A stretch of DNA of 64,000 nucleotides from Bacteroidales bacterium (GTDB taxonomy: Bacteria; Bacteroidota; Bacteroidia; Bacteroidales; WCHB1-69). The notes under the pieces were generated by a model, which had not been told where the DNA came from, did not search any database, and worked only from the letters and a program-made list of their open reading frames with translations. Numbering within the stretch: position 1 is the first letter of the stretch; every line of letters begins with the position of its first letter. Positions 58,962 through 64,000 of this stretch are shown here, piece by piece. Made by a program: the position numbers and the translations under genes. The stretch is taken from the NCBI GenBank assembly GCA_017615795.1, contig JAFZZK010000013.1, positions 62,001 through 126,000 of the forward strand, written 5' to 3'.

Positions 58962-58983
58962 GAGACGCACGTCCGTGCGTCTC
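58962..58983. repeat. REP-like perfect palindrome
   Basis: GAGACGCACG (58962-58971), TC, CGTGCGTCTC (58974-58983): a 10-bp perfect stem with a 2-base loop. It lies between convergent genes 41 bases apart. There is no T-run. Sequences of this type recur in Bacteroidota intergenic DNA, so it may be a dispersed repeat acting as an RNA end-protecting hairpin. Confidence 0.6.
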
Positions 58984-58998
58984 TACCATTTTCAACAC

Positions 58999-61464
58999 TT
59001 AATTCCCCATTCCTTGTCCACCGCCGCCTTGGGCTTGTGCCTGTGCGCCCTCTAATTCCATCTTGCCGAACTTGAAGGTGATGCCGGCACGGATGCTGCG
59101 GCCCATCCAACTGGTCCACGTGGTGCTGTTGACCGTGTAATAGGGATTGTTGATGTCGGTGCCCATCCTGTTCCAGTTGAAGATGTCATGCACATCCAAA
59201 TGGATGGAGATGCGACGCTTCCAGAACTCGGCGCGCAGGCCGGCATCGATGCTGTAGCGCGGACGCGTGACCGTGAACATCGAAACGCTCTTGGAACTGT
59301 AGTTCGCCGAGGCATTCACCTCCAACACTTTCCAAAGCTTGGCCCAGAAGTTGAGGCGGAAGCTGTATCCGAGGTTGTCCACCTTGTAGGGCTCGGCCTC
59401 GTTGCGGAACTGGAATGAGGATTTCATATAATACATATTGGCATAGAAACGGATGTTCATAAAGGCCTTGAGCCGGTACATCACGTTGAGTTCGGCGCCG
59501 GTGTTGAGCGACTTGCCGGCGTTAACTGGCATAGAGAATGAAACAATGCGTCCGAAGAAAGGACTGTAGGCCACATCCGACTGCGTGCTGAACTCATCCT
59601 TGCTGTTCTTGAACCAGGCGTTGATGCCAATGTTGCCGAACTTGTTGATGTATTTGCTCCAACCCGCCTCTATGGAGTTGGTGAACGCCTGCCGCAAATC
59701 CGGATTGCCGGTGGCGTATCCGTCCTCACCGTATTCAATGCGGGTGCACAAATCATCGCCGCTGGGGTTGTTCACGCGGCGTGTGTAGCTGAGCTTGAAG
59801 TTGTGCATATTCTTGGTGCGGTAACTCAGGTGCAAAGAGGGATAGAAGCCCAGGTATCCTTTGTGTACATTATAAGTGGGGTCGTTGAGAATCAGAAGGT
59901 TGTAAATCTCGTACTCGGTGCGCAGACCGCCTTTGAGCGTAAAGCCGCCGAAACGGTGCTGCAAAGTGACGTAGGCATCCACGCTGCCATCCCGGGTGCG
60001 CACGTCCTTGGAACGAATCTCATCCATAACATACTCATTCGTGGAAAATATCAACGTGTCGTAACGGGAATAATTCACCCCTGGGTCAAAATTGCCAGAC
60101 ACGCCCAGCTCAATCTCCCCATCCTTGTGGTAGGGGATGGTATAATCCAACGAGGCATCTATGCTTGCCATACGGAACCTGTTTTGCTGCTTCTGATCTT
60201 TGTCCAGATCATTCAAAAAGAGGTAATCGCGCAATGCATCTCCATTTTGTTTACGCCCCCAGGTCCAAAAGCTCATATCGGCGCTGATTTTGTGGCCCTT
60301 GCTGTTGAACTTGTGCTCGTACCACAAGCCGCCGTAACCGCCGCCTCCGACGACGTCTTGTTTTTGATTGTTGAAGAAGGAACGGTCACTCGGGTTGTAG
60401 ATGTATTCTTGGTAGAAGGTGGAATCCAAATAGGTGTAACCTCCAAAACTGGGATAAGTGCCCGCCCAGAAGTAGATGCTGTTCATCGTATCGGGAGAGT
60501 AGGAACCGTTGATGTAGAGGCCAAAGCTATGGTCCCTTTGTCTGAACTGGTTGATGCTATGAATGGTCGAGGAGGTGTCGCCGGCATCGGTCAGCATTGT
60601 GCCGAAGGATTCGCTGTTGTTCTTGTTGATGCTGTAGGAATAGTTGAGGTAGGTGCTGATGGAGAACTTTTCATTGGCATAGACGTAGGAGAGGAAGGGC
60701 GTGATGTTGGGGGTGGAGGAGCCGCGCACGCCGAAGCTGATGAAACTGTTCTTTTTGATCTTGGAGGTGGTGATGATGTTGATGATGCCGCCGCTGCCCT
60801 GGGCGCTGTAGCGTGCCGACGGGTTGGTGATGACCTCGATTTTCTCGATGCTGCCCGCGGGCATCTGCTGGATGAAGTTCTTGAGTGCCTCGGCGTTCAT
60901 GTTGGAGGGCTTGTTGTTGATCCAGATCTCCACGGAGGAGACTCCGCGCAGGGTGACGTTGCCCTCCACGTCCACTTCCACGCCGGGGGCGTTCTGCAGG
61001 GCGTCCGCTGCGGAACCCGACTGTATGGTGGGGTCTTCGGCCACGTTGTAGAGCGTCTTCTCTCCATCCACCATATAGACGGGCTTCTCTCCCACAATCT
61101 GCACTTCCTGCAGGTCGGTGCTGCTCTTGTGCATCGGGATGTCGCCCAAATCGATGGTCTTGGAATCCCCGCCAATGCGAACCGGGATGTTCACCCGCTC
61201 GTAACCGACCAAGGTGGCCACAAACTGGTATTCGCCGGCCAAAATGTTCGACATCTGGAACTTGCCCTGAGCATCAGACAAGGATCTGCCGATCATCTGT
61301 GCGGAAGAGTCCGGGGTCATCAGCAAAATGTTGGCGAACATAACCTTCTCGTTGTTCAGAGAATCCACCATGGTCCCCGTAAGGGTGTAACGTCCCTGAG
61401 CAGACAGGAGATTTGCCAGCGTGATCAACAGGGAAAAGTAGAACAGCTTCTTCATAAAATTCAT
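58999..61464 (-). CDS. TonB-dependent outer-membrane receptor-like barrel
   Basis: An 821-residue outer-membrane protein. After the signal peptide (NFMKKLFYFSLLITLANLLSAQ) come a CarboxypepD_reg-like domain at about 25-110 (GTMVDSLNNEKVMFANILL), a plug domain at about 125-225 (ADALQNAPGVEVDVEGNVTL, NPSARYSAQGSGGIINI) and a barrel in the OMP_b-brl_3 group. The C-terminus is unusual: after the final strand (SIRAGITFKFGKMELEG) it ends in a Gln/Gly-rich tail, AQAQAQGGGGQGMGN, rather than a terminal aromatic. No SusD partner is nearby, so it is not a classical glycan-utilisation pair. The start at 61464 is chosen over 61455. Confidence 0.88.
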   Translation of the reverse strand: MNFMKKLFYFSLLITLANLLSAQGRYTLTGTMVDSLNNEKVMFANILLMTPDSSAQMIGRSLSDAQGKFQMSNILAGEYQFVATLVGYERVNIPVRIGGDSKTIDLGDIPMHKSSTDLQEVQIVGEKPVYMVDGEKTLYNVAEDPTIQSGSAADALQNAPGVEVDVEGNVTLRGVSSVEIWINNKPSNMNAEALKNFIQQMPAGSIEKIEVITNPSARYSAQGSGGIINIITTSKIKKNSFISFGVRGSSTPNITPFLSYVYANEKFSISTYLNYSYSINKNNSESFGTMLTDAGDTSSTIHSINQFRQRDHSFGLYINGSYSPDTMNSIYFWAGTYPSFGGYTYLDSTFYQEYIYNPSDRSFFNNQKQDVVGGGGYGGLWYEHKFNSKGHKISADMSFWTWGRKQNGDALRDYLFLNDLDKDQKQQNRFRMASIDASLDYTIPYHKDGEIELGVSGNFDPGVNYSRYDTLIFSTNEYVMDEIRSKDVRTRDGSVDAYVTLQHRFGGFTLKGGLRTEYEIYNLLILNDPTYNVHKGYLGFYPSLHLSYRTKNMHNFKLSYTRRVNNPSGDDLCTRIEYGEDGYATGNPDLRQAFTNSIEAGWSKYINKFGNIGINAWFKNSKDEFSTQSDVAYSPFFGRIVSFSMPVNAGKSLNTGAELNVMYRLKAFMNIRFYANMYYMKSSFQFRNEAEPYKVDNLGYSFRLNFWAKLWKVLEVNASANYSSKSVSMFTVTRPRYSIDAGLRAEFWKRRISIHLDVHDIFNWNRMGTDINNPYYTVNSTTWTSWMGRSIRAGITFKFGKMELEGAQAQAQGGGGQGMGN

Positions 61465-61570
61465 TGTTTGTTGCAGCACTTATTACTAACGAAAGTATGA
61501 CGAATAAATTGCAGAAGGTGCCATTTTAGTTAAAAAATATAAATATAGTATTCAATGTCGGATTTTTTAT

Positions 61571-61578
61571 TATTTTTG
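61571..61578 (+). promoter_or_regulatory. -7 element for the DUF937 gene
   Basis: TATTTTTG lies 35 bases before the ATG at 61614. No TTTG is found 19-21 bases upstream. Confidence 0.55.
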
Positions 61579-61613
61579 CGCAATTATAATGTAACCCTTT
61601 AAATTATTAAATT

Positions 61614-62123
61614 ATGGATCTGAACAATATTATTTCCTCTCTCACAGGCAACAACCTTATTGGAGAAATCAGCAAAAAGTTCAACATTGATACGAATAAA
61701 ATCGTGTCCGTCATCAAGGCGGCCATTCCTAAATTCATAAGTGCCATGCATTCCAATGCATCCACATCTGCAGGAGCCTCTGCGCTCAGCCAGGCACTCA
61801 GTGAACACGCAGGTCAGGCTCTTGGTCTTAACATAGAGGATGGTATGAAGATTCTGAAAAAGATTTTCGGCGGAAACCTTGGTTCCGTGGTCTCGGGTTT
61901 GTCTTCTCAGACCAGCACTTCCAATGAACAAGTGTCCAACATCCTGGCAGCCATAGCACCCAATTTGTTGTCTGTGTTGGGTAATGGTAATTTCTCTGTC
62001 GGCAATTTGGGTGGTCTGCTCGGCGGTCTGCTTGGCGGCTCCAGTTCCAGTTCCAGCTCCAGTGCCGCCTCCACTGCTGGAAAGATATTGGGAGGTTTGT
62101 TTGGCAAACTGAAGAAAAAATAG
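61614..62123 (+). CDS. DUF937-like protein with Gly/Ser-rich tail
   Basis: A 169-residue protein with no signal peptide. Residues 1-90 are helical and resemble DUF937 (FNIDTNKIVSVIKAAIPKFI, SALSQALSEHAGQALGLNIEDGMKILKKIFG). The C-terminal third is low complexity: VGNLGGLLGGLLGG, a run of eight Ser, then KILGGLFGKLKKK, which could form an amphipathic, membrane-active helix. Function is unknown. It has its own promoter element and precedes another small exported-protein gene by 112 bases. Confidence 0.75.
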   Translation: MDLNNIISSLTGNNLIGEISKKFNIDTNKIVSVIKAAIPKFISAMHSNASTSAGASALSQALSEHAGQALGLNIEDGMKILKKIFGGNLGSVVSGLSSQTSTSNEQVSNILAAIAPNLLSVLGNGNFSVGNLGGLLGGLLGGSSSSSSSSAASTAGKILGGLFGKLKKK

Positions 62124-62235
62124 TTAAGGATACAAGTTCGGCTTTTAAACCTTTTTGTGTTTTTGTATTCTGACACAATCGGTTTTTTCCGAAAAACTTT
62201 TTTTTAAAATTAATATTAATTTAAACTTATTTGAA

Positions 62236-62796
62236 ATGAAAAAATTATTATTGACACTCGCACTTGGATTGCTTTGTTTCACTGGTTTCTCCCAATTTAC
62301 CGAAGAAGACGGAAACTACACTTACCACAATGAGTACACAACTGAGAATGCTCACAGAAAAGTCGTCAACTTTTTGAATACATTCAACAGCTCCACGCAA
62401 TCTGCCGAAATCAAATCTGATGAAGAAACGCTCGTTAAAGCCCAAATTGTCATGAACGTAAAGGTTGCCTACAACCCGTTTGCAGGTGGCTTTGTTGAGA
62501 ATTTCCAGATGGATGTCACGTTCAAGATTGAAGGTGACCACGTGACAGTTCTTGGAGACAATTTCTACACGATCAATGTCTACAGCGGCTATGGTACCAA
62601 TAAAAAGGTGCAAACATATAGCGAACGGGTTGAAGAATACGAAAAGGCTTCTCGTGGCCTTAACAGCGGCACCTTGAAAGGCAAGGAGAAAAAGGAAGCC
62701 AAGGAAGTTGTTGAAGACTGGGAAGAAACCTCAGCAGCTATTAACAAAGAGTTTAATGAGAGATTTGTAAACGGTTTGAAGAACAAACTCAAATAG
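62236..62796 (+). CDS. Small exported protein of unknown function
   Basis: A 186-residue protein with signal peptide MKKLLLTLALGLLCFTGFSQ. The mature part has a beta-rich middle (ETLVKAQIVMNVKVAYNPFA, FQMDVTFKIEGDHVTVLGDN) and a charged helical C-terminus (KGKEKKEAKEVVEDWEETS). I do not recognise the family; the beta part is reminiscent of DUF4468-type folds, but I would not assign it. Upstream codons to 62155 are in frame but lack a signal peptide start. It ends at a strong bidirectional terminator. Confidence 0.7.
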   Translation: MKKLLLTLALGLLCFTGFSQFTEEDGNYTYHNEYTTENAHRKVVNFLNTFNSSTQSAEIKSDEETLVKAQIVMNVKVAYNPFAGGFVENFQMDVTFKIEGDHVTVLGDNFYTINVYSGYGTNKKVQTYSERVEEYEKASRGLNSGTLKGKEKKEAKEVVEDWEETSAAINKEFNERFVNGLKNKLK

Positions 62797-62840
62797 TGTA
62801 TGTTTTGGGTTGTAGGACCTAACCATCAATGATTCAATAA

Positions 62841-62869
62841 AAAAGGCGACTAAAATTTAGTCGCCTTTT
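62841..62869. terminator. Bidirectional terminator between convergent genes
   Basis: A perfect 14-bp inverted repeat centred on one A: AAAAGGCGACTAAA (62841-62854) and TTTAGTCGCCTTTT (62856-62869). T-rich sequence flanks it on both strands. It serves the gene ending at 62796 (plus) and the acetate-CoA ligase gene (minus). Confidence 0.9.
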
Positions 62870-62896
62870 CTTTTTGGGGATAAAAATGGGAATACT

Positions 62897-64000
62897 TTAT
62901 TTTTCAATGCGTATTCTTGCATCCACGGCGGTTACGTAGCGAGGGTTCCCGAGCAGCGGGTTGAGGTCCATCTCCACAATTTCGGGAGCGGCCTGCACCA
63001 GTGCGCTCACGCGGGCAATCTGGTCTGCATAAAGGTCGATGTTGACAGGCTCCTGTCCGCGTACGCCTTGCAGGATCTTGTAGCCGCGCAACTTCGTGAG
63101 CATTTGCTTGGCTTCGTCAGCCGTGATGGGAGCCAGTGCGGACTGCACATCCTTCAGCACCTCAATGAAGATGCCGCCCAAGCCGAAGAATATCTGATGA
63201 CCGAACTTATCGTCGCGGATGGCGCCGATATAGACATCCGTGCCGTCCAGCATCGGGTACATCTCCACGGCGTAGGTGTCCTTGATTGCCATGAGGCGGT
63301 CGAACTCTTTGCTGACGGTGTCCAAATCCTTGACGTTGAGTGTCACGCCGCCCACATCGGACTTGTGCAGCGGGCCCACGACCTTCATCACTAACGGTGT
63401 GTCCTTGCCACAGTTTACTTCTTTGGCGAATTGCAGGGCGTACTCTTTCTTGTCCACCTCCACACTGCGTTTGCGGGAGATGCCGGCGGCGTCCAGCAAT
63501 TCGTTGTAGTCGGCAATCTCCAGATAGCCGCTTTCGCACTTGTCGATGGTCTTGCGGATGCGGGCTACGTCAACTTGCGGCAACTCCACGTTCTCGGGTT
63601 GCGGTTTCGGGGTGTTCCACACTTTGACAAGGGCGTTGCCCAACACGCACTCCTCGGGGAAATTAATACGGCCTTTGGCGATGAAATCCTCGATCTCCTG
63701 CTTCACGTTGATGATGGATGGCAGCACGGGGAAGATGGGCTTCTTGCATGTCTTCATCTTCTCATCAAGCAAATCATAGACTTCCTTGTTGGAGAAGAGG
63801 CCGGGTGAGCCGAAGATGACGACTGAGAAGTCGATGTCGGTGTAGTCGTTCTCGACGGCGTCGATGATATAGCCGAGTTGTTCGGCAGTACCGGTGGCGA
63901 GGAAGTCGATGGGGTTGCCCACGGAGGAGCCTCCGAAGAGTTTGGAAAGCAGGGCAGGGCTGGCGGGGTGGTCCTTGAGCGGGGGCACTTCCAATCCGCC
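62897..64000 (-). CDS. ADP-forming acetate-CoA ligase, C-terminal part
   Basis: The last 367 codons of a gene that enters from beyond base 64000; the frame is open to the window edge (GGLEVPPLKDHPASP). Residues up to about 140 end the CoA-ligase/succinyl-CoA-synthetase-like domain (GNPIDFLATGTAEQ). An ATP-grasp domain follows, with LVMKVVGPLHKSDVGGVTLNV, MYPMLDGTDVYIGAIRDDKFGHQIFFGLGGIFIEVL and EMDLNPLLGNP. The enzyme makes ATP and acetate from acetyl-CoA (or related acyl-CoAs) in peptide-fermenting anaerobes. Both domains on one chain match the fused form; the N-terminal CoA-binding part is off the window. Confidence 0.88.
   Translation of the reverse strand, partial: GGLEVPPLKDHPASPALLSKLFGGSSVGNPIDFLATGTAEQLGYIIDAVENDYTDIDFSVVIFGSPGLFSNKEVYDLLDEKMKTCKKPIFPVLPSIINVKQEIEDFIAKGRINFPEECVLGNALVKVWNTPKPQPENVELPQVDVARIRKTIDKCESGYLEIADYNELLDAAGISRKRSVEVDKKEYALQFAKEVNCGKDTPLVMKVVGPLHKSDVGGVTLNVKDLDTVSKEFDRLMAIKDTYAVEMYPMLDGTDVYIGAIRDDKFGHQIFFGLGGIFIEVLKDVQSALAPITADEAKQMLTKLRGYKILQGVRGQEPVNIDLYADQIARVSALVQAAPEIVEMDLNPLLGNPRYVTAVDARIRIEK

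Noticed and set aside
58999..61464. SusC-type receptor of a polysaccharide utilisation locus
   Set aside because: No SusD-like lipoprotein or glycosidase lies next to it, and the barrel resembles the OMP_b-brl_3 group rather than SusC.
59803..61500. 565-codon open frame antisense to the TonB-dependent receptor
   Set aside because: The receptor strand shows signal peptide, plug and barrel. The antisense frame has no recognisable domain.

Overview
The window is a 64 kb piece of a Bacteroidales (phylum Bacteroidota) chromosome. The evidence is consistent: a type IX secretion operon (porP-gldK-gldL-gldM-gldN), a gingipain-like C25 peptidase with a type IX C-terminal sorting domain, FeoA-FeoB fusion, Omp28, DUF6029, DUF4159, DUF3109 and DUF1599 proteins, a TonB/ExbB/ExbD system, and many promoters with the Bacteroidota -7 element TAnnTTTG. 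Tryptophanase, a short-chain fatty acid transporter, pyruvate phosphate dikinase and an ADP-forming acetate-CoA ligase point to an anaerobic, amino-acid-fermenting lifestyle (inference). The sequence does not fix the genus.

Layout. 0-2 kb: the start of a secreted protein, a DUF4159 protein and a GH16 glycosidase. 2-11.4 kb (minus): UDP-GlcNAc 2-epimerase, an in-frame IspD-guanine deaminase fusion, FeoAB, a short cobalamin-dependent methionine synthase, a phosphohexomutase and an unknown protein. 11.4-12.0 kb: a non-coding element with terminal inverted repeats. 12-17.4 kb: tonB-exbD-exbB (minus), then ftsK and a lolA-like gene (plus). 17.5-17.8 kb: a second palindrome-rich element with terminal inverted repeats. 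17.8-29.4 kb: ppdK, a small heat shock gene behind a sigma-54-type promoter, atoE, a 2-hydroxyacid dehydrogenase, an envelope/redox cluster (Omp28, DUF6029, two TlpA-like proteins), coaD and tsaC. 29.5-35.9 kb (plus): the C25 peptidase, a DUF1599 protein, a DoxX-type membrane protein, prmC and a small acidic protein. 35.9-42.1 kb (minus): tRNA-Ala, rpsJ-fusA-rpsG-rpsL, an ECF sigma/anti-sigma/Cys-rich periplasmic protein module and an orphan transketolase C-terminal half. 42.2-58.9 kb (plus): a very large outer-membrane protein, the type IX secretion operon, hldD, recQ, two membrane-anchored periplasmic proteins, tnaA and a DUF3109 protein. 59-64 kb: a TonB-dependent receptor, two small proteins of unknown role and a truncated acetate-CoA ligase gene.

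How the genes work together. PorP/GldK-N should form the type IX machine that exports cargo such as the C25 peptidase. ExbB/ExbD/TonB supplies energy to outer-membrane receptors such as the one at 59-61 kb. The ECF sigma module probably senses envelope or metal stress. PpdK, TnaA, AtoE and the CoA ligase belong to fermentative carbon and amino acid metabolism.

The points most worth following are the IspD-GuaD fusion, the two TIR-bounded palindromic elements, the sigma-54-type promoter with an upstream palindrome before hsp20, and the CxxCxxCxxxC periplasmic protein beside the ECF sigma factor. No CRISPR array, intact insertion sequence, phage or classical defence system was seen.
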